Positions 38,100 through 49,850 of a DNA stretch of 64,000 nt are shown here, piece after piece (position 1 is the stretch's first letter; every line of letters starts with the position of its first letter). The stretch lies in the NCBI GenBank assembly GCA_013399305.1, contig VXAI01000181.1, forward strand, positions 575,573-639,572, read 5' to 3'. The stretch is from Rostratula benghalensis (Eukaryota > Chordata > Aves > Charadriiformes > Rostratulidae). The notes beneath the pieces were generated by a model. It saw nothing but the letters and a program-made list of their open reading frames with translations. It did not search any database and was not told the DNA's origin. Position numbers and translations under genes: made by a program.

Positions 38100-38138
38100 C
38101 TCTCCTCTCCTCTTCTCCTCCTCTTCTCTCCTCTCCTC
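38100..38138. repeat. Polypyrimidine CT tract with mirror symmetry
   Basis: This 39-base C/T-only tract is centred on an exact 15-base mirror, CTTCTCCTCCTCTTC. The arms stay mirror-like with a two-base offset. Confidence 0.85.
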
Positions 38139-38589
38139 ATTCCCAGTGGTTAAATAAAGAACAAAACAATACCAGATTTGGGTTATATATATAGAAAAGG
38201 CTCCGTTGAGAACAAAAGGACCGTTCAAGAGCAATCCTGACACAAGGACTGTATAAACCCTTCTCAGGAGGTGCCAGTCCGTGGTGTACACATCCCAGCT
38301 GATTTACATTCACACCATTGTCCCTCTGCCACGCAGTAACCACTGCACATCCAAGAGCAGTAATACTGATGAGCTAGACATTTTTCTCCTCTAAAACCCA
38401 AACCACCACGTCTTGCAAACATGCAGAATACTGCCAAGAGGTGCCAAGCTGTTCTTCCCATGTTCCCACTGTAATAAAGTCTAAAATCTTTGTTGTTGAG
38501 TGAAATATTTCACCTGCAGGTTAAGCCTCTTTGAAAGGTGCTCACAACACAGTAAATTGGTTTTGAACATCTCTGACACAGAAGATGTC

Positions 38590-38683
38590 GGAGTGGGAGG
38601 TGTCTCTGCCCAGGGCAGGGGGGTTGGAACACGATGACCTTTAAGGTCCCTTCCAACCTGAACCATTCTATGATTCTATGATC
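38590..38683 (+). mobile_element. CR1 3' end, short copy with octamer tail
   Basis: GTGGGAGGTGTCTCTGCCC to ATTCTATGATTCTATGATC. It directly abuts the antisense CR1 that follows. Confidence 0.92.
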
Positions 38684-39174
38684 ATCAAGTCCAACCATCA
38701 ACCTCACTCTACAAAGTCCTCCCCTACACCATATTCCCCAACAACACACATCACAGAATTGTCAGGGTTGGAAGGGACCTCTAGAGCTCACCCAGCCCAA
38801 TTCTCCTGCTAAAGCAGGGTTGCCCAGAGCACATCCCTCAGGGCTGCATCCAGGTGGGGCTTGAAGGTCTCCAGAGAAGGGGACTCCACACCCTCCCTGG
38901 GCAGTCTCTGCCAGGGCTCTGTCACCCTCACAGCAAAGAAGTTTTTCCTCCTATTCACATGGAACTTCCCATCTTCCAGCTTGTGCCCGTTGCCTCTCGT
39001 CCTGTCACTGGGAAAACGAGTACACGACTCTGAAACACATTCAGGGATGGGGACTCAACCCCCTCCCTGGGCAGCCTATTCCAGGCTCTGACCACTCTTT
39101 CTGGGAATAATTTTTTTCCTAATGTCCAGTGTAAACCTACCCTGTTGCAGCTTGAGGCCATTCCCTCTTGTTCT
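38682..39174 (-). mobile_element. Outer CR1, antisense, split by another CR1
   Basis: The left part (38682-38750) has ATCATCAAGTCCAACCATC and CCTCCCCTACACCATATTCC. The right part (about 39027-39174) resumes with CTGAAACACATTCAGGGATGG. Together they match 36558-36928, with an inner element in between. The outermost part of its 3' end is missing at the junction with the plus-strand copy. Confidence 0.88.
38752..39026 (-). mobile_element. Inner CR1 inserted into an older CR1, antisense
   Basis: CACAGAATTGTCAGGGTTGG to CTCTCGTCCTGTCACTGGG. It is the same type as the start of 42258-42955. Because it interrupts the outer element it must be the younger insertion. Confidence 0.9.
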
Positions 39175-42100
39175 AAGAAAGACACAGAGTGTTTTCCTGA
39201 ACTCTTCCCACTGGACCACAGGGTTTGTCTATCTTGTTTTTACACTGGACCATATGAAAAAACCCCAAAGAAATGAAAGCATTTTTATTTTCTTTCCCAC
39301 CATAGCTCTTGTAGCAGTTCTGGAACACAGTGTGTTTGCTCCACCTCCCTGAATTTCAGTGACTTGCACTAGGATTTCTCCTGGAGCGGGTGAAATTCAG
39401 GGCAAGGACAAGGCTGTCGCTCCAGGTAGTGGAAATAATACAGAATGAGAAAAAAAGGACAAGAACCATAGAAAAGATTGGGCACACAATCATTTTCCAG
39501 GCCAAAGTATCTCTATTGTTATATTAAATTCTCTCATGTCCAGGAATCTGCTGTGCTCTGACCTCAGCCCTTTCTGATTTTGATCTCTGTAGCAACCAGA
39601 GAGACCTGAGTTTAAGATCCACACTTCTGTGTTCTCAAAGGACCAAACCTTGCCATGGATGATGGATAAAAAAAAGTGAGTTTCCAAGTGATGTGAAACA
39701 TGGGAACTTCAAAAATAAAGCTATGTTCTTTCAGGAAATTTTTAGAAGTGATGGCTACAGCCATGAATATATATGTGTGTACAACATATATATATACATA
39801 CACACAAATACACAACGCACAAGTATGCACTGAAGCACGCTGGAAAAGAGTGAACTTGGCAAGATGCTCCCTTTGGTCTGCCCCAAATTAGTCAATGAAT
39901 TCAATTTGAGTTTGCATTCACAAATTCCACGGGGAGAGGGGGAAGAAGCAGCTAGATCAGCTGATGGTGTGGCCTTTTACACCAAGAGCCAGCAGAACCT
40001 GGCTTATCTGCCAGAAGAGGCCTCCTGCCCTTGACACCATCCACTTTATGGAAACTATTCCAGTAGCCTGAGAGCCGGAGACGGAGCCGGCGTGGCCATC
40101 CGGGCCCTGGGCACTCTCCTCCCCACAGCTCACCGTGCTGCTTGGAGCCAGGGCTCTATCTGCAGCACCTTCCGGCAAACCCAAAAATAAACCAAATGAT
40201 TTATTTATAAAGCGGGAGCGTGGGGTGGTTTTGCTTTTTAAAGGAAAGCTTCTCCGAGCTCTGCCGGAGCCGCAGAGCAGCAGAACACGTTGATGGAATG
40301 TGGCTCCACAACCTGGCAGATAAGGGCTTTGGAGCCAACCTTTGCCAAAGGCTGGGGAGTTAAAGGAAGGACGTTGGGGTCAGCCAGCGCTTTTCCCTGC
40401 GCCAAGACCCCGGGATTCTGGATTTCCTTACGGACTGCAGCGCTGGGTTTCTGCTGGAGTTCCTCTCCTCCCCTTCAGGCTGATCTGCAAACCAGACCTT
40501 GGGCTCTAGCTGACTGCAGCAGTGCTTCAGGAAAGCAGAAAGAATATGGATGTAGCACACACGTGGATTACTATGTTATCTAGCACTGCCTGTCTTTTAC
40601 AGAAGTCATCCTTTTAACCTTTTTGTTTTCAAGCTACAGTTGGCCCATCTATTTTTCTGCCAGCACATCAGTGCAGATCTCTGCACCTATAAATTACGTG
40701 GAGAAAAAGCGCTGTTAAAAAAAACACATGATCCTCAAATTAAATCCTTAAAGAAGCAGAACCTTCCATTCATGGTAGATTGATAAAGACAACCTGGGGA
40801 AAGCACCCCCAACGGAGAAAGGCTGCTACTTGCCATCAATGTTGTTCATTGCCTTATCACAAGAGAAGAAACTCATACTGATAAGGCATAATCACCGTCC
40901 AAGTAGGAGTTTTCATCATCACAGCACCCTTCAAAGCGCTTTCCACATCCCCCCTTCATTCCAGCAATGTAAAATAATACGATATGTCCCTACGATGACA
41001 TATGGTAACTGTCCCTTTGCTCAGAGCAACACCAGCCTGCCCAGCAGGGGAAGACAGACATAGCATCCCGTGAAGGTATCTTAGGGAACCAAAATCAGCT
41101 GGATCCATGGACCCCACAGCCAGTTTAACCCAAGCACCAGGACCAATGCCCATAGCTTTGAAGAAATGGCAGGATGATATTTTCTGACCCAGCTGCCAGG
41201 ACTTATCCTTGAAGGAACTGTTTTCCTGCAGAGTACTTCTGTCACCCTGGAAACTTGAAAATTGAGCCTGGCATGGATGGGGTTAGTTTTCATAGATAAA
41301 AGCAGGCATTTCTCATGATTGTACTTATCTAATACCAACGAGGAGTTCTAAAATGGTATCAGGACAACGCAACAGCATCACAGTCTGAGGACTGATGTTT
41401 TCAGAGAGTCTCACAGAGAGCAGGATCTCAATTATCTTCATATTTAAAGAAACTCGCAATCAAAATACTAGGAAAAAAAATATGTTTTAGTCTCTGTAAC
41501 GACTTAAACTTGTTTTTCAGACAAGAAAATATGGCAGAGCTGTACAAAACGCTCTGTTCCCCTGTGCTGAAGGGTACTGCTGCCTTTAACCAGTACTCCT
41601 TCAAATGCTGTTTTATGACACTTAACCTCTGTCATGTGGGATCGCTCCCACCACAGGCACTTCCACCACATTTTCACTCATTTCAGAGCTACGAATTAGT
41701 TTGCCAGCTCTTACGGGGGAGAAGGCTGTGCACGAGCAGGCTGTACAATACTGGAGATGTTGCTGGCATGGAAAGAACAGCGAGAGAGAGATTTCGAGGA
41801 AATTTCTCTCCCACATTCCACAGCACACAATTTCTCTTTGCATTTTTCGCTTCACACGGCGAGACCTGACCCGCTGCCGCCCTCCGTGAGGCTCCTGCAC
41901 TCCTTCCACTGGCAGCAGATATGAACCAGGTTCAAGACGACATACACTGACCTTTTTTTTTTTTTAAACTCTAATTTAGTTTATAATTTCTGTCTCATAA
42001 GCTCCTTCCCCATTCTCTTATTTCATAGATTAAATCTGGTTTGCCTCTACAGGAATGTAAATGTTCTCCGTTGGGTAAAACAGAGATCCCTCTGCACATT

Positions 42101-42257
42101 TCTTTGGAGAGGTTTCTCTCCAATGTTTAGTACGATGCGACCTCTTACTAAACACAGCCCACAACCTCCCACTTAATGAAGTGGGATTAAATATCTTTTG
42201 TGGTTACCCAATTATAAGGCACAATTACTAAGTCAACTATTGAAGGAGAATCATGGA

Positions 42258-42955
42258 TCACGGAATCCTGGAATTGTCAGGGTTGGAAGGGACTTCTAGA
42301 GCTCATCCATCCCCACTCTCCTGCCAAAGCAGGGTTGCCCAGATCACAGCACTCAGGACTGCATCCAGGTGGGGCTTCAAGGTCTCCAGAGAAGGGGACT
42401 CCACACCCTCCCTGGGCAGCCTCTGCCAGGGGTCTGCCACCCTCACCCCAAAGAAGGTTCTCCTCGTATTTGAATGGAACTTCTGATGTTCTTATGTGCC
42501 TGTTGCCTCTTGTCCCATCACTGGAAACCACTGAAAAGAATCTGGATCCATCCTCCTTCAACCCACCCTTTAGGTATTTGCAAACACAGGTAAAGTCTCC
42601 CCTCAGCCTTCTCTTCTCCAGACTAAAGAGCCCCAGCTCTTTGAGCTTTTCCTTGTAATGGAGATGCTCCAATCCCTCCATCATCTTTGTTGCCCTACGC
42701 TGGACTCTCTCTAGTAGTTCCCTGTCTCTCTTGAACTGGGGAGCCCAGAACTGGAGGCTGGATTCCAGTTGTGGTCTTACCAGTGCAGAGCAGAGGGGGA
42801 GAATGATGTCCCTGGACCTACTGGCCACGCTCTTCCCTACGCAGCCCAGGATTCCCTTGGCCTCTTGGCCACAAGGGCACATTGCTGGCTCATGGAAAGT
42901 TTGCTATCTACCAGGACTCCCAGATCCTTCTCCTCAGAAGTGCTGTCCAGGAGAC
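42258..42955 (-). mobile_element. CR1 LINE fragment, antisense
   Basis: The reversed 3' end (CACGGAATCCTGGAATTGTC) leads into ORF2 C-terminal sequence. A minus-strand frame at 42277-42882 stays open for 201 codons. It carries true ORF2 residues only in its first half (SALVRPQLESSLQFWAPQFK, VQRRATKMMEGLEHL). After DGTRGNRH it runs on in a shifted frame, so it is a decayed copy. Confidence 0.94.
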
Positions 42956-44596
42956 CCACTTTATTTTCAAGAAGAAAATACAGAAGTCACACTTTATTTT
43001 CACCTTTTCACACTCTTGTCTTTGTACCTGTGTACACCAATTGGCAGCAAGTGCTGAAAACAAAATAAAAAACTTAGATAAAGCCAATGTAATGTTTGAT
43101 ACGGTGCTTACAGAAGACAGTGAGCAGTTTTTCCATGGATATACAGGATTTTTTAATTTTTTTTTTCCAGGGTGGAGGGGCAAAAGACCCCCCAAACCCT
43201 GCCAGAAAGAACAATGGGAAAAAGGTTCCCAAACCTATTTCTTTTTTTAAAAAGTAAGATGATTGTGAGTAACCAAGACAGTGAAATTCCAGCACAGCTC
43301 TCCCGGGGGTTTCTGACCACCAAGGATGCGTTGCTTACCTGTACAGATTTTGGAAACCTCAAGCTAGGTGGAAGCAGACACAAAATACGCGTCTTCTCAG
43401 CTCGCTAATTAAGCCTCCAAACTGCTAAAGAGCACAGCAGTCCTCACTTCCCACAGCACCACGAAGCTTTCCTCCCCAGGTCACCACAATCCCAAGAAAG
43501 GAGCCTAAGACTGAGCAAAGAGCTCCCCTTCCAAAACAAACTCAATTACTTCACACCAGGTACCTTCAAAAGGGGAGACAAAACCACATTTTTGGATGTT
43601 CCATTAGAGGGCATCCTAGCATGTCCTTTTGTGGTCAGATGCTTCCCCCAATTTATAGCCTCTGCAATACTTTGTGAACCATCTTCTATAAGGACAGTCA
43701 GGAGCATTCACACCCCCAAACTTATGCATCCCTTGCCATCTCATTAACAGCTTCATTTTAAGTTTTAGCTGGTGCTGTATTTCTCTCCTAATGGTGCAGC
43801 TTCCCTCACCAGGAGAGGCAGGGTTCAATATTGCTCCATGCATGTAAAATCTGAATAAACCAGCCACTCTGTCACAAAATTAATGTCAAACTTCAGACCA
43901 TCTGAAGATCACACCTGAAAACAGTAAGGGACTGTAACAAGTGAGCAAGTTTGGTCACCTGTCTTGCAACCAGAGGGGAAGATACACGTATGTTCTCAAA
44001 AGCTACCAAAGACAGAAGCTCTGCTGCCAAAATACACCCAATGTGGCAACTGCTCAGCCCCAGCAACGTGGACCCAGCAGGCTCCAGGATACAGGGAGTT
44101 CCTGGAAAAACAGCCATTACTCCCACCCGGGCACTCCATCTTCAAAAAATCATTTTTAAGACAATTCACTAATACAGCTACAGATAGATACAGATAGAGC
44201 TTATGACCAACAGTCCCCCTAAAGCCAGTAGAAAGCCTCTAGGTAGGAAAATCTACTTATAGTGATAAATATTTTCCAGATTGGGCCGTGACATGTATGA
44301 AAACCATTTTCTGCTCATACCTGTAGGTACACTGAAATCACTTCAAAGACTGAAGGCACTAGAGGATCTAAAGGTAATAATATCGGAAATTAAGAAGTCT
44401 AGTGTAAGAAATAGGAGTTGACAGGATAACATGGAAATATATCTAAGAGACAGATAATTCCGTTACAATAAATTACCATACTATCTGACTTAAAGTGGAA
44501 TGTAAAAGGGCTTCTGTCACACGACATGAAAAATGAACTTCTGACTGCTGAAATGCAAGATTAATGAATCGACACAACAGACATGAAACAACTTAC

Positions 44597-44627
44597 GATG
44601 ATCCTGGACTTGCTGTTGGCGGGGGAC
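44597..44627 (-). CDS. ROR1: ROR1 exon 4: 31-base microexon
   Basis: The exon starts with GT CCC CCG and ends TCA TC, preceded by TTTTCCAG and followed by GTAAGT. With the last G of exon 3 and first G of exon 5 it reads G-PPPTASPGSS and continues into DEYEEDG. This is the short proline-rich hinge between the Ig and frizzled domains of ROR1 (recalled human version GPPPTASPGYSDEYEEDG). At 31 bases it is not a multiple of three, so skipping it would shift the frame. It lies between a 1.1 kb intron and the 27.9 kb intron 4. It is too short to appear as an open frame and was found by closing the phase gap. Confidence 0.93.
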
Positions 44628-45737
44628 CTGGAAAAGTGACAGAAGAAAAACAGGGTGATGAGTTATGGCGAGGTAGCGAGCAGGAAGCTTTCAAAAAACC
44701 TTTTAAAAGATAAAAGGAACAGTCTGTCATGTTGGATGTGGTTTAGTGCAGTTTCTCAGTACCAAAGACAAGATTTGTATCGTATCCTGGAGCAATGATT
44801 TTCTGCACAACGCCGCAGACGAGGACAATAACCAAGTGAGACACTCATCCTGCAAGTCAACCGTGCTTACAGCAAACCACAGGAGGCTTGGTACCAAAGC
44901 ATGCTGTATCTGGGAGAAAACAGCACCACTTCCCCCTATCAATCTTCATAGTTTATCAGAGAATTCACCCTAGGCCTGATTCAGACACATGGATCAAATG
45001 TGTTCTGGTCCCAACAGGCTCTGGTTGGGAGGGTTTCGCTGTTACTGCCCTCCCTGCTTCTATTTGGGCAACTACTGGGAGGACTGGGCAGGCTGGAGCA
45101 CAAGGTCACTGGTGCAGCACAGGCTGAAACAGATTTCTGGGAAGTTCATATGAACAAGTATTTGCTCTAGAAATTGAATTGTGAGATTAAATATTGCTCC
45201 AGACAGAAAAAAAGAAAGATACTCAATGTTTTCTACGGGAGCATAAAAGTATTATTGTTCAGACTCAAATCTCCTACTTTTCAGATGCAGGCTAAAGGAC
45301 AACAAATGCCTAATGAGAGAACACCTAAAGATTAATTTCTTATTAGAATTTAGAAAATTTGGAAGATGAAAAAGACTATGAAATTCATCACATAGAGCAT
45401 TCATTATGTGTTAATTTTCCAGAGGACTAAGAATCTGTGCAAATATCTTCACCTGGGTGAGTTATTTCCCTCTGAATGGGGAGGTGGAGGAGAAGATGGG
45501 CAAAACCTGCTTTTTGGTTGGAATCCTGTCAGTTTTAAGATCAGCTTTGAAGGCAATTCTCTTAATATAAGCTTTGACTTCGAAGCAAATGTGCTTATTT
45601 TACCCAACGGGGGGTGTGTGTGTGTAAATAGGTTATCACTAACGTGCCTCCAGCCCGTACTGCAAAGTGCCAATTCTCGAAGACAAGAGGCAACGGGAGG
45701 TCTTGTGGAGACCGAAGGGAGGAAGGAGGTCACGTAC
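44628..45737 (-). other. ROR1: ROR1 intron 3
   Basis: This 1110-base intron has donor GTACGT and acceptor TTTTCCAG. No repeat or gene was recognised. It is the only full intron here without a CR1 copy. Confidence 0.92.
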
Positions 45738-46025
45738 CGAATTTCACGAAGAGCACCCCAGTGGTAGAGACAGTCTTTCTGCCGTTAGTCGCCACGCACT
45801 GGAAGTAGCCCGTATCCGTAGTGTCCAGGTTCCGTATTCGCAGCCGAGAGCCGTAGCTGGTGGCGCGGAAGGAGATCCTCCGGGGCTCTTGGACAACCGG
45901 AGCGTCGTTTTTCAGCCAACGGACGGTGGGAGGAGGATTGCCAGAGACCTTGCAGTGCAGCTCTGCCGTCTGGCCGAGGGTGGTGGTTATGTTATTCATG
46001 GGTTCGTCCAGCGTCAAGAAGTAGT
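45738..46025 (-). CDS. ROR1: ROR1 exon 3: immunoglobulin-like domain
   Basis: This 288-base exon encodes 95 full codons (YFLTLDEP to VLFVKF). It forms an Ig-like C2 domain: the first disulfide cysteine is in ELHCKVSG, the core tryptophan in VRWLKND, and the second cysteine in [12 protein letters not shown], with the usual D-x-G-x-Y-x-C signature. NNIT near the start is an N-glycosylation sequon. The acceptor is ACAG ending at 46026 and the donor is GTACGT from 45737. The upstream Met-led reading frame (to 46044) is intron sequence and not part of the protein. The extracellular Ig domain sits at the N-terminal side of the Wnt-binding frizzled domain. Confidence 0.97.
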
Positions 46026-47354
46026 CTGTTCGGTAAAAAGACAAAAAAAAAAAAAAGGGTGAATGAAGTCCTCCAGCTCGGGAAGCAGAGAAAACTCATG
46101 ATTGTCTTTGAAAGGGAAACAAAGGCAGCAGCTATTTGGTTTAGCAGAAAATGAGAATACTTGTTCATCCATGTTTCAGGGCAGGCAGTAGGTCCCACAT
46201 AGTTTTGCCTGGTAATAAAAGGAATTAATTTTGGAATTTCCGTTGCACTACAGTAATGTTGTATTTCTTGGAATCCTCTTTTCCTCCATACACCCATGGA
46301 TTCACTCTGTTTTCTCAATATCATCCTACCGGGCTTTATTTAACACAGAAAAAGGAGGTAACCCTGCTGGCTTTGTGTTTTTCCTTCTTGCCAATCAATA
46401 AACATGAAAAATGTACCAGAAATCTGGCTGCTCATTTTGATGCCTCTCCTTACACAGATTTGCTCCTGCTCATGGACCCACAAAATACACCAATGTATGA
46501 AATAAATCTCAGACGATTTCGGAGCCGCTTTCAAATTAGCTCCCAGAGCAGGGCAGCCAGTATGCTGGCACTGATTTTCTAAGCCCTAACTGCACAGATG
46601 AAGAAAGAAGGATCCCATCTAGGAGATGAAGACTTTTTCTCTCACTCCGTATTTCCCTTGCTAGGATTACTACACCTACTCTTAAACCTGAAGTACGTCT
46701 CATGATAGGTGCAAGCAGATCGAGAATTCTTTTGTCAAGATAGAGAACATTAAATCAAAATGTTACTGAATTAATCTCTTCTAATCCACTCATGAGCACT
46801 GCCTTCTTCTGTCAAGTGCTATTTCATCCTGCACCCTTCAGGAAGAGGACTATTTCTAGCCAGCTGTATTCAACATTTAATTAAATCCTTTAAAGGCAGA
46901 GAGCGAGATGGATTGGGTACGGGGAATGGGATACGTGGGCTTTCATCTCCGTGTCACAGGCTCAGACCTAACAGTGGTCATTACTGGCCAAACCCCATTA
47001 TCCTCTGCTGGCTGTCCCAGCAGGGAGGCCATGGAATGGGGACTCTGGAGGCTGGACCCTGTTCCTGCCTCTCACAGCCAAAACCCAAAAGGTCAAAAAA
47101 GTGGACCTGTGCTGTGCTGCTTGCTTTCCACCGTTCTCAGCTACAGCTGCTGTTATCTCCAGCAATAAACCTGCCTAAAATTACCAAAAAAAAAAAGTCT
47201 CCACCGTGTGTAAAACCAGTTTAGCCAACTAACTTGCCTAACTAATTCACTTCCCTAATTATTTACTATAATCCCATCTTCGCTGGCTCCTCCCTCCGTT
47301 ATGTTTTGTGCATGTGGATATCTCTTGCCTTTGTATTTAATCCTTTTAGCGGGT

Positions 47355-47405
47355 AAGCTCGTCCCCTGGATTTGCACAGCGCCTTACACAAGGCATCCCT
47401 CTTCT
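47355..47405 (+). repeat. Possible ancient amniote repeat relic
   Basis: GGGTAAGCTCGTCCCCTGG, then TTTGCACAGCGCCTTACAC, resembles the widespread old amniote LINE 3' block with TGTAAGCTC and TACAGCGCCTAGCACAATG. It is short and diverged, recalled from memory only. Confidence 0.3.
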
Positions 47406-48590
47406 CACTTCATCCCGAGGAGCCTCAGGAGAAATGTTTAGCACAAAGGCACTGCCCACACATTATTTATTTTTTTTTTTTCCCCCACTGAATAGTCTTT
47501 TAACGTGCAGGTATGAAACTGTGCAAAACAGGGCTGTTATCTACGCTCCCGTGGATCTAATTAGTTGGGAAATCTGTGTCTGGGGTAAAAAGGGCAGAGA
47601 ACCTGGCCCTGGTGAAGAGAGATGAGAGGGTCAGATGTCTCTTTGGGGGTGTCAGAGTGGCCTCTCAGCTCTCGGGAACGGTTTCTGCTTGCTTCAGTGC
47701 CAGACTAGAAACATTTCTGACTCGCTATCTTAATAACCTCACCGGGAAGCTTAATCTAAGTCAGCACACGTATCCTTGGGTTCTCTCCACAATCTGGGTT
47801 TAATAAAATCACACTAAGAGCATGGAACTGGATAACCCCACTTAATTATCCAACCTAACATTTCTTTACCGCAGTCATTTATATAATTCCTGATAACATT
47901 TCAGAGACTGGCTCAGACTCCTGCGCGGTAACGCAGTCAGCGAACAGACCAGCATGAGTCCTGTGATGGTCTTGGTGACAAACAATGCGGTAAATACAAC
48001 ATTTTAAAGGTCCTGTGTTATCCATGAGAGGTGAATACAGGAGTAAGGATGTAGGGTAAGGTTCTGTAGCAACGTTAAGGCAGCGAGAAAGCCTGGCTGT
48101 AATGCCAGAGCTGTGGGTGCAACTTCTCTGGAGCTACAAACAGAAATAGCCTCTCAGCATCAGGAGCTGAGACCCCCCCAGTGCTCTCTACCTTCCTCCA
48201 CAAACTAGAACCGAGACACTAAAACAAAATGCATCTGTTAAAGTCAGCACAGCGTAGTCCTCAAACCCGCACATTTTGCACCCAAATCGTAAATCAGATC
48301 AAGCTGATCAACTGAGATGAGATTTAAATAGGGCAAGTTTCAAGCAGTTGGAAGCTTCACGAGGAGACCTTTCTTACAGAGAAAGGAGCTCTGTAATTGT
48401 GAATGAGCTGAAGGTCTAACAGAGCTTCCAAAAAACCTTAGAGTGTTACTGAGGCATACAAAATTACCAGTGTTCCTTCCCTGGCACGGACAAAAGCCAC
48501 CCATTGCTGCCCTTGCCCAGTGTGGAAGGGCCCAAGAGAAGCCCAATTTTATTTTTAATACTTGTGTCTGACTTTCAAAGTCCATCAAAT

Positions 48591-49086
48591 CACAGAATCC
48601 CAGAATCTCAGGGATTGGAAGGGACCTTGAAAGCTCATCCAGTCCAATCCCCCTGCCAGAGCAGGAACACCCAGAGCAGGTCACACAGGAAGGTGTCCAG
48701 GAGGGGTTTGAATGTCTCCAGAGAAGGAGACTCCACCACCTCTCTGGGCAGCCCCTGCCAGTGTTCCCTCACCCTCACCATGAAGAAGTTTTTCCTCCTA
48801 TTTCAGTGGAACCTCCTGTGTTCCAGCTTGCACCCATTGCCCCTTGTCCTGTCATTGCCTGTCCCTGAGAAGAGCCTGGCTCCATCCTCCTGACACTCAC
48901 CCTTTCCAGATTTATCAACATTCAGGAGGTCACCACTCAGTCTCCTCCAAGCTCCAGAGACCGAGCTCCCTCAGCCTTTCCTCCTCTGAGAGATGCTCTA
49001 CTCTCCTCAGCATCTTTGTAGCCCTGCCCTGGACTCTCTCCAGCAGTTCCCTGTCCTTCTGGAACCGAGGGGCCCAGAACTGGATC
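48591..49086 (-). mobile_element. CR1 LINE fragment, antisense
   Basis: ATCACAGAATCCCAGAATCTC, then AGCTCATCCAGTCCAATCCC and CAGTTCCCTGTCCTTCTGG, ending GGGGCCCAGAACTGGATC. It is the antisense counterpart of the subfamily at 11036 and 12343. Confidence 0.93.
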
Positions 49087-49562
49087 TACAAATCTACAAA
49101 GCTACTGCCACCATCCTCTCCCTTTACGAACAACTATGCAAAGAACATATAGAACAGTTCCCGTCTGCAAACTGTCAAGGCCGTCCCCTGTCAGCCACTC
49201 TCTGGTGCCACCTGCATAAACATCTCCTCCTCCTAGGACCAAAAGTCAAGAAAAATAGGGTTAAACCCTTCCTTTTGTGCCTTCAACAGGAGGTGAACAG
49301 GGCTCATTAAATGGGATGGACCCGTTCACACACTTGCACACACGATGAAGACACCACGTGGCACAGCCATGGTCTTCGGAGCACTCCACATTTTCCCTTA
49401 TTCCATGTGACAGTCTCCCAGCCACCAAGGAGCTCCCCAGGTGCCCAGAGCTGACTCCCTCTGACCCAAAGCATAATTTTTTAGAAACGCAATGGCTGTT
49501 GTGCAGCAAGTAATTACTGCGCTTCTGAGAATTAACCAGTCCAGTGGCACCGGCCATCGGAA

Positions 49563-49850
49563 AGTCTGAGTTTTAATCCTGGCTCCAAACAGTCCTGGGT
49601 GAATCACTTCAGTTGTGATTTTTAGAAGAGGCACAGGGAAGCAGACACCCAAAGCCAATCAAAGCTCACATGGGATTTGTGCAACTAAGTCCTTTTAAAA
49701 ACAGCCTTAAACCTTTTGGCTCAATCTCCCCGGCTATAAAGTGAGGATAATAATCCCTCTTACATCATGGGGAGGCTGTTATGTACATTAATGAGATAAT
49801 GCTCGTAAAGCACTTTGAAGGTGAAAAGTGCTATGCTGGGATAAGCACTG
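49563..49850 (+). mobile_element. Ancient MIR-like (CORE-SINE type) SINE, interrupted
   Basis: The left part (49563-49616) reads TGAGTTTTAATCCTGGCTCC then GGGTGAATCACTTCAG, like the B-box and core of MIR. The right part (about 49708-49850) follows the MIR layout: CTCAATCTCCCCGGCTATAA, GTGAGGATAATAATCCCTC, ATTAATGAGATAATGCTCGT and AAAGCACTTTGAAGGTGAAAAGTGCTATG. Between them lie about 90 unrelated bases. Matches are to my memory of amniote MIR consensus sequences. Confidence 0.65.
49617..49706. repeat. Imperfect palindrome inside the MIR-like SINE
   Basis: The left arm TTTTTAGAAGAGGCACAGGG and the reverse complement of the right arm (TTTTTAAAAGGACTTAGTTG) are similar. The interior has GACACCCAAAGCC and ATGGGATTTGTGCAACTAAG. 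The layout fits a decayed palindromic, MITE-like insertion known widely in reptile genomes. Tentative. Confidence 0.4.

Larger units (their letters stand above)
16674..44596 (-). other. ROR1: ROR1 intron 4 (27.9 kb)
   Basis: The largest intron in the window has donor GTAAGT after the microexon and acceptor TTTCAG before exon 5. It holds ten CR1 pieces (listed separately), the ATCC array and several homopolymer tracts. It also has three CpG-richer patches, near 25480-25575, 35330-35600 and 40070-40290. Stretches such as 26000-30100, 31200-34700 and 42960-44590 show no gene or repeat that I recognise. No embedded gene or coding frame is supportable. Confidence 0.9.

Noticed and set aside
42277..42882. 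201-codon minus-strand frame as a possible gene
   Set aside because: It is a decayed CR1 copy in which the ORF2 frame is left half-way. It is not a host gene.
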